Origin: VMDH01 sp038108875 | GTDB taxonomy: Bacteria; Pseudomonadota; Gammaproteobacteria; Magnimaribacterales; D2472 | Reading direction: 5' to 3' | NCBI GenBank assembly: GCA_038108875.1 | Contig: JAYNII010000004.1 | Location: 55,475 to 119,474, forward strand | DNA: 64,000 nucleotides | Shown here: piece after piece, positions 51,172-61,439 of the stretch | Numbering within the stretch: the stretch's first letter is position 1 | Layout of the letters: the number at the start of each line of letters is the position of its first letter | The notes under the pieces: model-generated | What the model was told of the DNA's origin: nothing | Databases searched by the model: none | Seen by the model: only the letters and a program-made list of their open reading frames with translations | Position numbers and translations under genes: made by a program

Positions 51172-51944
51172 AAGACTCTGTAACTAAAACTTTATTTGTT
51201 TCATTTGTTGTATGTTTTATTTGTTCGCTTGTAGTGTCTTACTCGGCGGTAAGTCTAAGAGATGCTCAAGAAAACAATAAGCTAAATGATAAAAGATCGA
51301 AAATATTACAAGCAGCAGGTATTTTTAATTCTTCGACTCCAGTTGAGGAACAATTTAAACAACTCGAACAAAAATTTATAAGATTTTCTGATGGGATACT
51401 CGTAGATGAAGTAGAGGGATTAGATATTTCTTCCTATGATCCTGTTGAGTTTTCAAAAAAATCTGGTCTCTCTAAGCCAGTAAATCCAGAAGAAGATATA
51501 GCCGTAATTAAATCACAAGAGCATTATGGAAAAATCTACATTCTCAAAAATCAAGACCAATCTATTAACAAAGTAGTTCTTCCTGTCAGGGGTTATGGCC
51601 TGTGGGGAACTTTATATGGATTTATTTCACTTGGGCCTGACTTGAACACAATTCAAGGCTTAGAATTTTATGAACACAAAGAGACTCCAGGACTTGGTGG
51701 TGAAGTAGATAATCCTAACTGGAAAAATATTTGGAAAGGTAAAAAAATCTACGATATTAGTAGCCTTGTATCAATTGAAGTTGTTAAAGGCAAAACCTCG
51801 GCTGACGATAAGAATATTGCTTATAAAGTTGATGGACTTTCTGGAGCAACCCTTACTAGCAGAGGCGTCACTAATATGATGCATTACTGGTTTGGAGACA
51901 ATGGCTATAAATCTGCATTGGAGAAGTTAAGTAATGGCAGCTAA
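51168..51944 (+). CDS. nqrC: Na+-NQR subunit C (FMN-binding)
   Basis: 258 residues: one N-terminal helix and a periplasmic FMN-binding domain. The covalent FMN residue is Thr228 in [30 protein letters not shown] and [20 protein letters not shown] are conserved. It passes electrons between the membrane subunits. The gene overlaps nqrD by 11 bp. Confidence 0.97.
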   Translation: MKDSVTKTLFVSFVVCFICSLVVSYSAVSLRDAQENNKLNDKRSKILQAAGIFNSSTPVEEQFKQLEQKFIRFSDGILVDEVEGLDISSYDPVEFSKKSGLSKPVNPEEDIAVIKSQEHYGKIYILKNQDQSINKVVLPVRGYGLWGTLYGFISLGPDLNTIQGLEFYEHKETPGLGGEVDNPNWKNIWKGKKIYDISSLVSIEVVKGKTSADDKNIAYKVDGLSGATLTSRGVTNMMHYWFGDNGYKSALEKLSNGS

Positions 51945-52620
51945 AGGATATTTAGATATTTTAAAAAAACCCCTAGTAGATGAAAATCCCATCACGCTCC
52001 AAATTCTTGGGATCTGTTCTGCATTGGCAGTTACAAGTAATCTATCTGTAACTTTGGTGATGTGCGTTGCTTTGACTAGCGTTGTTGCCTTTTCAAATCT
52101 ATGCATCTCTTTTGTTAGAAATTATATTCCCTCAAGCGTAAGAATTATTGTGCAAATGACCATTATTGCTTCGCTTGTAATTGTTGTAGATGAATTGTTA
52201 AAAGCCTACGATTATGAAACATCAAAAAAACTTTCAGTATTTGTTGGCCTGATTATTACTAATTGCATAGTCATGGGAAGAGCTGAAGCGTTCGCTATGA
52301 AAGAAAAACCGTTACCTAGTTTTATAGACGGTCTTGGCAACGGCCTTGGATATAGTTTTATATTAATCATCGTAGCAATCATTAGGGAATTGTTTGGAGC
52401 TGGCTCTCTGATGGGGATTGAAATATTGCCCCTTACAAGCAATGGCGGTTGGTATCAACCTAATAATTTACTTCTCTTGCCACCGAGTTCTTTCATTATT
52501 ATAGGTCTCTTGATCTGGGTCATCAGAGAAATTAAACGCGAGCAAATCGAAGTTAAAGAATTTAGATTAGCGAAACATGATTTATCACCGGATTTATCTA
52601 AGGGACAAGTAAATGTTTGA
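51934..52620 (+). CDS. nqrD: Na+-NQR subunit D
   Basis: 228 residues with six membrane helices. Cys28 ([10 protein letters not shown]) and Cys111 ([15 protein letters not shown]) correspond to the cysteines that, with the NqrE pair, hold the intramembrane iron centre. [18 protein letters not shown] is conserved. It overlaps nqrE by 8 bp. Confidence 0.97.
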   Translation: MAAKGYLDILKKPLVDENPITLQILGICSALAVTSNLSVTLVMCVALTSVVAFSNLCISFVRNYIPSSVRIIVQMTIIASLVIVVDELLKAYDYETSKKLSVFVGLIITNCIVMGRAEAFAMKEKPLPSFIDGLGNGLGYSFILIIVAIIRELFGAGSLMGIEILPLTSNGGWYQPNNLLLLPPSSFIIIGLLIWVIREIKREQIEVKEFRLAKHDLSPDLSKGQVNV

Positions 52621-53224
52621 GCACTATTTAAATCTGTTCATCACCACTGTCTTTATTGAGAACATTGCTTTGTCGGTTTTCTTGGGAATGTGTACCTTTA
52701 TAGCTATATCCAAAAAAATAGATGCAGCGTTTGGCCTAGGAATTGCTGTTATTGTGGTCTGCGCAATCACAGTTCCTTTAAATAATTTTATCTACAACAA
52801 CCTCTTAAAAGAAGGAGCTCTCAGTTGGTTAGGATTCCCAAATTCTAACTTAGAATTTGTAGGGTTAATAAGCTACATAGGTGTAATTGCAGCTGCTGTT
52901 CAAATACTCGAAATGTTCCTAGATAAATATGTTCCCGCTCTTTACAATGCATTAGGGGTTTTTCTTCCTTTAATAACTGTAAATTGTGCCATTTTGGGTG
53001 CATCTTTATTTATGGTTGAGAAGGATCTTCTTTTTGGTGAAAGTGTAGTCTATGGTCTAGGCGCAGGTGTAGGTTGGGCTTTAGCAATTCTAGTTCTTGC
53101 AGGGATTAGAGAAAAGTTGAAATATGCCGATATACCTGATGGACTGCAAGGTCTAGGAATCACATTTATTATCGTAGGCTTAATGAGTTTTGGGTTTATG
53201 TCATTTGGTGGAATTTCGTTATAG
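52613..53224 (+). CDS. nqrE: Na+-NQR subunit E
   Basis: 203 residues with six membrane helices in the inverted topology relative to NqrD. Cys27 ([11 protein letters not shown]) and Cys125 ([13 protein letters not shown]) complete the iron site. The C-terminal [20 protein letters not shown] matches the family end. It is followed by nqrF after 2 bp. Confidence 0.97.
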   Translation: MFEHYLNLFITTVFIENIALSVFLGMCTFIAISKKIDAAFGLGIAVIVVCAITVPLNNFIYNNLLKEGALSWLGFPNSNLEFVGLISYIGVIAAAVQILEMFLDKYVPALYNALGVFLPLITVNCAILGASLFMVEKDLLFGESVVYGLGAGVGWALAILVLAGIREKLKYADIPDGLQGLGITFIIVGLMSFGFMSFGGISL

Positions 53225-53226
53225 TT

Positions 53227-54456
53227 ATGAATTTTGATTTATTATTAGGTGTTATCTCGTTTACTGGAATAGTTTTACTGCTGGTTTTAGTAATTATTGG
53301 TGCAAGGGGTCAACTTGTTTCATCTGGTGAAGTATCAATTGAAATTAATGGTGATTCTGCTAACACTCTAGTCACATCTTCTGGAAACAAGTTATTGCAA
53401 ACCCTAGCAGAAAATAAAATCTTTCTTTCTTCAGCATGTGGTGGTGGTGGAACTTGTAGTCAATGCAGATGCCAAGTTTTAGAAGGAGGCGGATCTATTT
53501 TACCTACTGAAGAATCTCATTTTAGTCTAAAAGAGAGAAATGAAGGCTGGAGACTGTCTTGCCAAGTAGCTGTTAAAAATGATCTTAAAATTAAAATTCC
53601 AGAGGAAGTCTTTGGTGTAAAAGAATGGGAGTGTGAGGTTGTATCTAATGATAATGTAGCAACCTTTATAAAGGAGCTTGTCTTGAAATTACCAGAGGGT
53701 GAATCAGTAAATTTTAAAGCAGGAGGGTATGTTCAACTTGAAGCACCAACTTATAAAAATCTTGCTTATAAAGATTTTGATATTGCAAAAGAATATCATG
53801 AGGATTGGGATAGATTTAAAATTTGGGACAATATAGCAAACAACGAAGAGCCAATCATTCGAGCCTACTCTATGGCCAATTACCCAGAAGAGAAGGGTAT
53901 CTTAAAATTTAATATTAGGATTGCTTCTCCTCCCCCCGGTTCAAGTGTTCCACCTGGGTTGATGTCATCATGGGTTTTTAGTTTAAAACCCGGTGACAAA
54001 GTCCGAGTCTTTGGTCCATTTGGTGAGTTTTTTGCCAAAAATACTAAGTCAGAAATGGTTTTTATAGGTGGAGGCGCTGGAATGGCTCCAATGCGTGCAC
54101 ATATATTTGATCAATTGTTAAGAATACATACCGATAGAAAAATTACTTTTTGGTATGGTGCTCGCAGCCTTAAAGAAATGTTCTATGTTGAGGAGTTTGA
54201 TGATCTCGATGCTAAAAACGAGAATTTTACTTGGCATGTTGCCTTATCTGATCCTCTACCTGAAGATAATTGGCAAGGCAAAAAAGGTTTTATCCATCAA
54301 GTTTTATACGATAACTATCTAAAAAATCATCCAGCACCTGAAGACTGTGAATTTTATTTATGCGGACCTCCAATGATGAATAAAGCAGTGGTAGACATGC
54401 TTTTAAAACTTGGGGTAGAGCCAGAAAATATTCTGTTAGACGATTTTGGTGGTTAA
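53227..54456 (+). CDS. nqrF: Na+-NQR subunit F, NADH-oxidising
   Basis: 409 residues: an N-terminal helix, a 2Fe-2S ferredoxin domain with [17 protein letters not shown] (about 69-85), a ferredoxin-reductase domain with the FAD motif [11 protein letters not shown] and the NADH site [15 protein letters not shown], and a C-terminal [14 protein letters not shown]. It takes electrons from NADH into the pump. The stop is 41 bp before the first usable apbE start codon. Confidence 0.98.
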   Translation: MNFDLLLGVISFTGIVLLLVLVIIGARGQLVSSGEVSIEINGDSANTLVTSSGNKLLQTLAENKIFLSSACGGGGTCSQCRCQVLEGGGSILPTEESHFSLKERNEGWRLSCQVAVKNDLKIKIPEEVFGVKEWECEVVSNDNVATFIKELVLKLPEGESVNFKAGGYVQLEAPTYKNLAYKDFDIAKEYHEDWDRFKIWDNIANNEEPIIRAYSMANYPEEKGILKFNIRIASPPPGSSVPPGLMSSWVFSLKPGDKVRVFGPFGEFFAKNTKSEMVFIGGGAGMAPMRAHIFDQLLRIHTDRKITFWYGARSLKEMFYVEEFDDLDAKNENFTWHVALSDPLPEDNWQGKKGFIHQVLYDNYLKNHPAPEDCEFYLCGPPMMNKAVVDMLLKLGVEPENILLDDFGG

Positions 54457-54497
54457 AAATCTCTAGAAATTTTATAGCAAAATCTTTAGCTTTATTA

Positions 54498-55430
54498 GTG
54501 GCTGCGCTCTGTGTTTACGCAGCTTATACCTATAATTCTTCCTCCACGTATTTAATCAACGGACAAATTTATGGAACTTATTGGAGTGTCACCTCTACTA
54601 AATATATAGATTTAACTACACAAAAAAGAATTAAAGAGAGGCTAAAAGAAATCGATTTGATTGCATCCAACTACAATGAAAATTCAGAACTTGCGATAAT
54701 TAATAAATTACCAATTGCTGAAACTGTAGTAATTTCAAATGAACTAAACTACCTACTAGAAGCTAGTGAATCGGTTCATTATCTAACAAATGGATTATTT
54801 AATATTGTTATGGGAATAGAAAGCTCGTTGATGGGCTTTGGTCCTAAATTGAATACAGAAATAATCCATAAAAATATACGCTGGCTTAAAGAGGCTTATT
54901 TATTGAATAGCTTTGAGCTTACCAAACATCAGGAATTTCATTTTGATTTATCCGCAATTGCTAAGGGTTTTGCTGTTGATGAAATATCAAAAATATTGAT
55001 CAATGAGGGCTACAACAACTTTGTTCTAGATATTGGCGGAGAACTTGCCATATTTGGGAGAAAATTAGAAAGTTCTTGGACTATCGCTATTCAGGATCCA
55101 AGCTATCAGTCATCACAGCCCATTTATAGCTTTTCAGCAAATACTCCTATGTATTTAGCTACTTCAGGTGAATATAGAAATTATAAATATGATATGTATG
55201 GAAATCGATTAACGCATACCATTGATCCTAGAACTTATAGCTCTATTCAAAATAAAGGTTTATCTGTAACAGTTAGAAACAAAGCCAGCGCTATGTTAGC
55301 AGATGCATATGCAACAGCTCTTAACGTTATGGATGTTGAGGAAGGATTAAAATTTGCAAATTCTAACAATATTCAGGTAATGTATATAACTTCAGATAAG
55401 ATTTATTTCTCAGAGAGTTGGGATGATTGA
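54498..55430 (+). CDS. apbE: FAD:protein FMN transferase
   Basis: 310 residues from a GTG at 54498. Motifs are IYGTYWSVT near the N-terminus, FDLSAIAKGFAVDEIS, NFVLDIGGELAIFG and RLTHTIDPRTYSS. ApbE attaches FMN to the threonines of NqrB and NqrC. The start is doubtful: the frame stays open upstream and encodes a basic then hydrophobic segment ([19 protein letters not shown]) that would complete a signal peptide, but no ATG, GTG or TTG occurs there. It overlaps nqrM by 8 bp. Confidence 0.92.
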   Translation: MAALCVYAAYTYNSSSTYLINGQIYGTYWSVTSTKYIDLTTQKRIKERLKEIDLIASNYNENSELAIINKLPIAETVVISNELNYLLEASESVHYLTNGLFNIVMGIESSLMGFGPKLNTEIIHKNIRWLKEAYLLNSFELTKHQEFHFDLSAIAKGFAVDEISKILINEGYNNFVLDIGGELAIFGRKLESSWTIAIQDPSYQSSQPIYSFSANTPMYLATSGEYRNYKYDMYGNRLTHTIDPRTYSSIQNKGLSVTVRNKASAMLADAYATALNVMDVEEGLKFANSNNIQVMYITSDKIYFSESWDD

Positions 55431-55605
55431 ACAAGTCGGAGCATTTATCATTTTTACTATAGCCTTTATAGGTATTGGTCTTGGTATGGTTATAAGAAAT
55501 AAACCAGTAACCGGGAGCTGTGGGGGACTAAATAATGCTCTTGGAGATGAGGGTGCGCCCTGCAAAATTTGTGGACGCACCACTGGGGGTTGCGAAGCTT
55601 CTTAA
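55423..55605 (+). CDS. nqrM: Na+-NQR maturation protein NqrM
   Basis: 60 residues: one membrane helix (AFIIFTIAFIGIGLGMVI) and a cysteine-rich tail (GSCGGL, then CKIC and GGC). These four-plus cysteines define NqrM, which is thought to deliver iron for the NqrD/NqrE centre. It closes the nqr-apbE operon and converges on aceA with a 4-bp overlap of the stop codons. Confidence 0.95.
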   Translation: MIEQVGAFIIFTIAFIGIGLGMVIRNKPVTGSCGGLNNALGDEGAPCKICGRTTGGCEAS

Positions 55606-57203
55606 AACTGATTCATGGTGTTTTCCTCTCCACCTGCAAGGAGTGCATTATCACCAGAAAAATACTCTTTGTGTTTATCACCAATATTTGAACCAGCTAA
55701 ATCTTGATGCTTTACTGAGGGTTGATTTCTTCTAATTTCTTTTCTTTGAACTCCTTTTACATATGCAAGCATTCCCATATCACCAAAATAACCTTCAGCT
55801 AAAGTATCAGTTCCTAGTGCAGCATCATGATATGTAGGAAGAGTTATTAAATGATGAAATATAGATGCGTGTTTGCTGGAGTCTCTTTGAAAAGCTTGAA
55901 TCAGTGTATCAGCTTCTTCAGCTAGAGGTGTGTTATCAAATTCTTCTAACATTAAACCCTTTGGAGTATGAAAGGGGTCCGGATAAGATGAAACATCCTT
56001 ACCCATACCTTTCCATTCTTTAAATACCTGCTCTCTGAATGCTAAGGTCCAATTAAAAGAGGGCGAATTATTGTAGACAAGTTTAGCGCTAGGTACTTCT
56101 TTCTTAACAGCATTAATTAATTCAGCAATTTGTTTTAGATTTGGTTTTTCAGTTTCGATCCAAAGTAAATCTGCACCAGCATTTAAGCTACTGACGCAAT
56201 CAAGCACTACTCGATCAAAGCCAGTATTATCTTTAAATTGATATAAGCCATTTGCAAGTCTAATGGGTCTTACGAAATTACCATTTTGAGATAAAACAAT
56301 ATCGTTATCTTTTAAATCAGCAATATTAGCCAGAGGCTCAGAAGCAAGAAAAGAATTATATTTTTCTGCCAAATCGCCTTTGTGCCTAGATACTGGTACT
56401 TTTTGCGTTAGATCTGCACCTAGAGAATCAGTTCGAGCAACGATAACACCATCATCTACTCCAAGCTCCAAAAATGCATATCTAACAGCATTAACTTTAG
56501 CTAGAAAATCCTCATGCGGAACTGTGACTTTACCAGCTTGATGTCCACATTGTTTAGCATCTGATACCTGATTCTCAATTTGAATACAACAAGCTCCAGC
56601 TTCAATCATTTTCTTTGCCAATAAGTAAGTAGCTTCTTCGTTTCCAAAACCAGCATCAATATCTGCAATCATAGGTACGACATGGGTTTCAAAGTCTTCT
56701 ATTTGTTGCTCTATAGCTTGAAAATTACCCTTAAGACGCTTAGTTTCATCTAATTCATTGAAAAGTTGTTGCAACTCTCTAGCATCAGCCTGTTTAAGAA
56801 ATGTATAAATTTCTTCGATAAGTTCCGGTACCGCTGTTTTTTCGTGCATACTTTGATCTGGTAAAGGCCCAAATTTTGATCTTAGAGCTGCTACCATCCA
56901 TCCGCTTAAATATATATAAGTTCCTTTGGTAGTTTTTTTATGCCTTTTAACTGCGATCATCATTTGTTGAGCTATAAAACCATGCCAACAACCTAGAGAT
57001 TGAGTATAAAATGAGGAATCTTTGTCAAAAGCAGCGATATCTTTCCTCATTATGGATGCCGTATATTTCGCAATCTCAACGCCTGTTTTAAATCTATTCT
57101 GCAGCTTCATACGAGCAACGTATTCTGGATTAATGTTTCCCCAATTGCTTTCCTTCAATTTTGAAATACTAGCAATTCTTGTAATTTCATTTTTTAGATT
57201 CAT
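55602..57203 (-). CDS. aceA: Isocitrate lyase
   Basis: 533 residues from the ATG at 57203; an upstream TTG at 57215 overlaps the likely ribosome-binding site. The catalytic segment reads SDAKQCGHQAGKVTVP with Cys at about 219, the form seen in Pseudomonas-type isocitrate lyases. IADIDAGFGN, YNNSPSFNW and GDMGMLAYVKGVQRKEIRR are conserved. It cleaves isocitrate to glyoxylate and succinate, the first glyoxylate-shunt step, which allows growth on acetyl-CoA. No malate synthase is in the window. A HexR-like palindrome lies about 97 bp upstream. Confidence 0.96.
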   Translation of the reverse strand: MNLKNEITRIASISKLKESNWGNINPEYVARMKLQNRFKTGVEIAKYTASIMRKDIAAFDKDSSFYTQSLGCWHGFIAQQMMIAVKRHKKTTKGTYIYLSGWMVAALRSKFGPLPDQSMHEKTAVPELIEEIYTFLKQADARELQQLFNELDETKRLKGNFQAIEQQIEDFETHVVPMIADIDAGFGNEEATYLLAKKMIEAGACCIQIENQVSDAKQCGHQAGKVTVPHEDFLAKVNAVRYAFLELGVDDGVIVARTDSLGADLTQKVPVSRHKGDLAEKYNSFLASEPLANIADLKDNDIVLSQNGNFVRPIRLANGLYQFKDNTGFDRVVLDCVSSLNAGADLLWIETEKPNLKQIAELINAVKKEVPSAKLVYNNSPSFNWTLAFREQVFKEWKGMGKDVSSYPDPFHTPKGLMLEEFDNTPLAEEADTLIQAFQRDSSKHASIFHHLITLPTYHDAALGTDTLAEGYFGDMGMLAYVKGVQRKEIRRNQPSVKHQDLAGSNIGDKHKEYFSGDNALLAGGEENTMNQF

Positions 57204-57299
57204 AGAGATTCTCAATATGTAGTAGCATTTTTATAATTTATATAATTTTGTCAACTATATTAAAAATCTACTAGAAATAAGGATTATTCAAGGTATTTT

Positions 57300-57316
57300 A
57301 TGTAGTATTACTACAT
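57300..57316. promoter_or_regulatory. 17-bp perfect palindrome upstream of isocitrate lyase (HexR-like)
   Basis: ATGTAGTA (57300-57307), a central T, and TACTACAT (57309-57316). The inner 15 bases fit the HexR consensus as I recall it (TGTARTwwwAyTACA). HexR controls central carbon genes, including isocitrate lyase and GAPDH, in Shewanella and relatives. A matching half-site ATGTAGTA is at 57217-57224, next to the aceA start. The last base overlaps the purB stop codon. Confidence 0.5.
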
Positions 57317-58662
57317 TATTTAGAAGACAAGATTTTTGCTAAACCAAGGTAAGTTGCTGGAGTCAGAGAAGATAAAAAATTCTTTGAAGAAATTGAAAGA
57401 GGTAAGTCATTAATTAAGTTTAGGTAAGTAGATTTATCCAGTTTTTTTCCCCTTGTATATTCCTTTATAAGATTATAGGGATCATGTACGCCGTCTAATT
57501 TTAAAATAATTTGAAGAGGTTCTGCTAATACTTGCCAATTTTCATCTAATTCGTTAAGAGCAACTGCAATATTAAATTGTAATTTTTCTAAGCCCTTATT
57601 GATTGAGGAAAGTGCTAATGAAGTATAACCAAATACCAACCCATAATTTCTTAAAACAGTAGAGTCTGATAGATCTCTTTGCAGTCTTGACTGAGGTAAT
57701 TTATTGGCAAAGAAATCTAATAAAGCATTTGCAACCCCAAGGTTTCCCTCTGCATTTTCAAAGTCTATTGGATTTACTTTGTGAGGCATTGTGGAAGAAC
57801 CAACCTCGTTATCTTTCTTCTTAAGCAGAAAAAGATCATTAGCTATGTATAACCAAATATCTTTGACCATATCTAAGAGTATGTTGTTACATCTAATCAT
57901 TTGGTGGGATATATCAGCTATACAATCATGAGGTTCAATTTGTGTGGTCATATCATTGAAAGGAATGTTGAGATTGTTTAAGAATTTTTTAGATTTAGTC
58001 AGCCAATCAACATTAGACTTTGTAATTATAAAAGTATGAAAATTTCCACTTGCGCCACCCCATTTAGCTAATACTTTTTTTGTTGGCAGAGATTGCAATT
58101 GGCGCGTTAATCTTGTTTGAAAAATTTTGAATTCTTTTCCAAATGTTGTGGGCGATGCAGCTTGGCCATGAGTTCTAGATAAAAGCGGGATATCTTTTCC
58201 TTTTAATGAAAGATTAGTAATTAATTTTAACGTCCTGCCATATTCAGCATATATCAATTTAAGCGCCTCGTTGATCATCAAAGCGTATGCAGAAGAATTA
58301 ATATCTTCCGAGGTTAGACCAAAGTGAACAAAATTTTCGTATTTGCCTAGAGTTTTATCATTTTTTATTTTATTTCTTATGAAATATTCAACTGCTTTAA
58401 CATCATGATTAGTGGTTTTTTCAATTTGTTTAACTTTACGAGCGTCTTTATTATCAAAATTCTTATAGATGTTCCTAAATTTTAATAAAGAAGCCTTAGA
58501 AATAGTTGGAAAGGGGGATCTTATGTGTGTACATAAAAATATTAACCACTCAATCTCTAAGTATGTTCTAGTTTTATTTAAATTGGATTCGCTAAAAATT
58601 TCTGCAAAATGTTGTACCTTTAATTTATAACGATCATCAAGTGGAGAAATGAAGTTGGACAT
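57316..58662 (-). CDS. purB: Adenylosuccinate lyase
   Basis: 448 residues from the ATG at 58662. Characteristic are FISPLDDRYKLKV at the start, HFGLTSEDINSSAYALMIN, SRTHGQAASPTTFGKE with the catalytic His, and the flexible signature loop GSSTMPHKVNPIDFENAEGN. It acts twice in purine synthesis. It follows mnmA by 12 bp on the same strand. In E. coli hflD lies between these two genes; it is absent here. Confidence 0.96.
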   Translation of the reverse strand: MSNFISPLDDRYKLKVQHFAEIFSESNLNKTRTYLEIEWLIFLCTHIRSPFPTISKASLLKFRNIYKNFDNKDARKVKQIEKTTNHDVKAVEYFIRNKIKNDKTLGKYENFVHFGLTSEDINSSAYALMINEALKLIYAEYGRTLKLITNLSLKGKDIPLLSRTHGQAASPTTFGKEFKIFQTRLTRQLQSLPTKKVLAKWGGASGNFHTFIITKSNVDWLTKSKKFLNNLNIPFNDMTTQIEPHDCIADISHQMIRCNNILLDMVKDIWLYIANDLFLLKKKDNEVGSSTMPHKVNPIDFENAEGNLGVANALLDFFANKLPQSRLQRDLSDSTVLRNYGLVFGYTSLALSSINKGLEKLQFNIAVALNELDENWQVLAEPLQIILKLDGVHDPYNLIKEYTRGKKLDKSTYLNLINDLPLSISSKNFLSSLTPATYLGLAKILSSK

Positions 58663-58674
58663 ACCCAATTATAA

Positions 58675-59754
58675 CTATTTAGAAAAACTTTTTTCTATGA
58701 TTCCTCCACCTAAACAATAATTATTCTTATAAAAGACTGCATACTGACCAGGAGACACAGAGGATATAGGTTTAGCAAAAGTTACTTCTAAAGTTTTAGG
58801 ATTCACAATACAGTTAACTGGAGTCTGCCTATGACGAATTTGTACTTGGCATTCAAATATTGCATTAAACTCTTCAGTAATAAAATTTAATTCATCTAAT
58901 ATAAGGCCGTTACTAAAAAGCAAAGGATTATTTGCACCCTGACAGACATAAATAATGTTTTCTTTAATGTCTTTTTTGTAAACGTACCAAGGCTCTTCTT
59001 TTGCATTCTTAATGCCACCAATGTGAAGGCCCTTTCTTTGACCTTCAGTGTAAAGAGTAACTCCCTGATGCTCGCCTAATATTCTACTTGTGTTATCTTG
59101 AATTTCTCCTTTTCTAAGAGTTATAAACCTAGATAAGAAGTCTTGCATATTTCTTTCACCAATAAAACATATTCCAACGGAATCTTTTTTATTATTATTT
59201 GATAGGCCATGCTTCTTAGCTATATCCCTAACCTCTGGTTTGGTTAAGTTAGCTAAAGGAAAAATAGTGTTTCTAAAATCGTCTGACTTTACCTCATGAA
59301 GAAAATAAGTTTGATCCTTATTAAGATCTTTAGCTCGTTTTAGATAAATTTTATTATTTTTCTGTTCTAACGAGGCATAGTGACCAGTGGCTATATAATC
59401 TGCCCCAATCTTTATTGCATATTCTTTAAATGACTTAAATTTAATTTCCCTATTGCATAGGACATCTGGATTTGGAGTTCTGCCTTTTTGATGTTCTGTT
59501 AAAAATGCCTCAAAAACTCTATTCCAGTAATCTTTTGAAAAATTAGCTTTAAAAAGTTTAATCCCTAGATGGTCACAAACATCCTCAGCATCCTTATAAT
59601 CAATCTCCGATGTACAAACTTCTCCCGGTTCTGATTGCCAGTTTTGCATAAACAATCCAATAACTTCAAATCCTTGTTTTTGAAGCAAAAGAGCAGAAAC
59701 CGATGAGTCTACACCGCCAGACATCCCAACAACTACTGTCTTTTTTAAACTCAT
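58675..59754 (-). CDS. mnmA: tRNA-specific 2-thiouridylase
   Basis: 359 residues. The PP-loop GMSGGVDSSVSALLL (10-24), the first catalytic Cys in RTPNPDVLCNREIKF, and the second in DSVGICFIGERN are all present. MnmA thiolates U34 of tRNAs for Lys, Glu and Gln. It is divergent from icd across 91 bp. Confidence 0.97.
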   Translation of the reverse strand: MSLKKTVVVGMSGGVDSSVSALLLQKQGFEVIGLFMQNWQSEPGEVCTSEIDYKDAEDVCDHLGIKLFKANFSKDYWNRVFEAFLTEHQKGRTPNPDVLCNREIKFKSFKEYAIKIGADYIATGHYASLEQKNNKIYLKRAKDLNKDQTYFLHEVKSDDFRNTIFPLANLTKPEVRDIAKKHGLSNNNKKDSVGICFIGERNMQDFLSRFITLRKGEIQDNTSRILGEHQGVTLYTEGQRKGLHIGGIKNAKEEPWYVYKKDIKENIIYVCQGANNPLLFSNGLILDELNFITEEFNAIFECQVQIRHRQTPVNCIVNPKTLEVTFAKPISSVSPGQYAVFYKNNYCLGGGIIEKSFSK

Positions 59755-59783
59755 CTCATCTAAGCAAACCTTACTTAATCGCC

Positions 59784-59811
59784 TTAACTATTAAAGAAAT
59801 TAGAGTATAAT
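59784..59811 (+). promoter_or_regulatory. Candidate sigma-70 promoter of icd
   Basis: TTAACT at 59784-59789 (four of six) and a perfect TATAAT at 59806-59811 with 16-bp spacing. Transcription would begin near 59818, giving a leader of about 28 bases before the ATG at 59846. Confidence 0.55.
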
Positions 59812-59845
59812 TCACCTCATTTTTAGAAACTAACAAATATCTATT

Positions 59846-61102
59846 ATGGCTTACAAAAATATAAGTATACCTACCGAAGGTAAAAAAATATCATTTGATT
59901 CAAATGGCAATTTAAATGTTCCAAATAATCCAATAATTCCTTATATTGAAGGTGATGGCATTGGAATAGATATCACTCCTGCGATGCTAAATGTAGTTGA
60001 TGCAGCTGTAGAGAAAGCATATTCTGGTTCAAGAAAAATATCCTGGATGGAAGTATATTGCGGAGAGAAATCTACCGTTGTTTATGATAAGGATACTTGG
60101 CTACCAGATGAAACCCTAGAAGCGCTCAAAGAATTTATCGTTAGCATAAAAGGCCCTTTAACAACCCCTGTCGGAGGAGGCATACGATCTCTAAATGTTG
60201 CATTAAGACAAATTCTTGATTTGTATGTTTGTTTACGACCTATTAGATATTTCAATGGAGTACCAAGCCCAGTTAAGCATCCTGACCATGTAGACATGGT
60301 TATCTTCAGAGAAAATTCAGAAGATATTTATGCTGGTGTGGAATTCCCTGCTGGTTCTGATCAATCTGATAAATTAGTAAATTTTCTTAAATCTGAATTT
60401 GGTATTAAAAAAATTAGGTTCACACAAAATGTCGGATTAGGTATAAAACCTGTAAGTGAAGAGGGCACCAAAAGACTAGTTAAACAAGCTTTTGATTATG
60501 CAGTTCAAAATGACAGAGAATCAGTAACCTTAGTTCATAAAGGCAACATAATGAAGTTTACAGAGGGCGCCTTTAGAGATTGGGGATATGAACTTGCAGT
60601 TGAAGATTTTGGTGCAAAACCCTTAGATGGAGGTCCTTGGCACACTTTTACTAACCCCAAAACTGGTAGAGAAATTGTAGTTAAAGACGTCATAGCTGAT
60701 GCATTTTTACAACAAATTCTTACAAGACCTAGAGAATATGATGTTATTGCAACCATGAATCTCAATGGTGATTATATATCTGATGCATTGGCTGCATGTG
60801 TAGGTGGCATTGGAATTGCACCAGGCGCAAATATTGGTGACCAAGCTGCCTTATTTGAAGCAACGCATGGAACAGCTCCAAAATATGCCGGTCAAGATAA
60901 AGTAAACCCAGGATCACTTATATTGTCGGCAGAAATGATGTTGAGACATTTAGGTTGGGTAGAAGCAGCCGATCTAATAATTTCTTCAATGGAGGCTGCC
61001 ATAGCCGACAAAATGGTTACTTATGATTTTGAAAGGTTAATGGATAATGCAAAACTTGTATCTTGTTCTGGCTTCGCAGAAGAAATGATTAAAAGGATGT
61101 GA
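59846..61102 (+). CDS. icd: NADP-dependent isocitrate dehydrogenase
   Basis: 418 residues. It aligns along its length with the E. coli type: the substrate serine segment [45 protein letters not shown] and [17 protein letters not shown]. The Lys-Tyr pair in APKYAG marks NADP rather than NAD use. The Ser is the residue phosphorylated by AceK in E. coli; no aceK is present in this window. It competes with isocitrate lyase for isocitrate. Confidence 0.97.
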   Translation: MAYKNISIPTEGKKISFDSNGNLNVPNNPIIPYIEGDGIGIDITPAMLNVVDAAVEKAYSGSRKISWMEVYCGEKSTVVYDKDTWLPDETLEALKEFIVSIKGPLTTPVGGGIRSLNVALRQILDLYVCLRPIRYFNGVPSPVKHPDHVDMVIFRENSEDIYAGVEFPAGSDQSDKLVNFLKSEFGIKKIRFTQNVGLGIKPVSEEGTKRLVKQAFDYAVQNDRESVTLVHKGNIMKFTEGAFRDWGYELAVEDFGAKPLDGGPWHTFTNPKTGREIVVKDVIADAFLQQILTRPREYDVIATMNLNGDYISDALAACVGGIGIAPGANIGDQAALFEATHGTAPKYAGQDKVNPGSLILSAEMMLRHLGWVEAADLIISSMEAAIADKMVTYDFERLMDNAKLVSCSGFAEEMIKRM

Positions 61103-61115
61103 TTATTTAATTTTA

Positions 61116-61439
61116 ATGATTCCTGAAGATCGAAAACCTAACTATGAAGCAGATCTTCTTTTAGATGAGCCTGAATTAAAAGAACCACCCCTTTACCAAG
61201 TAATACTCTTAAACGACGATTATACACCAATGGATTTTGTAGTCTTCGCATTACAAAAGGTTTTTGGAATGAATTATGAAAGAGCAACAGAAATAATGCT
61301 CGCCGTTCATTCAAAAGGAGTAGGAGTGTGTGGTATATTTCCTAAAGAAATAGCAGAAATGAAAGCAATTGAGATGAATAGTCTTTCTAGAGATCATGAA
61401 CATCCCTTGCTAACCGAAATAGAGCCATTAACTGACTAA
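61116..61439 (+). CDS. clpS: ClpS adaptor protein
   Basis: 107 residues. The N-degron pocket region [20 protein letters not shown] (about 31-50) and [20 protein letters not shown] are diagnostic. ClpS brings N-end-rule substrates to ClpAP. Its last base is the first base of the clpA start codon. Confidence 0.97.
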   Translation: MIPEDRKPNYEADLLLDEPELKEPPLYQVILLNDDYTPMDFVVFALQKVFGMNYERATEIMLAVHSKGVGVCGIFPKEIAEMKAIEMNSLSRDHEHPLLTEIEPLTD

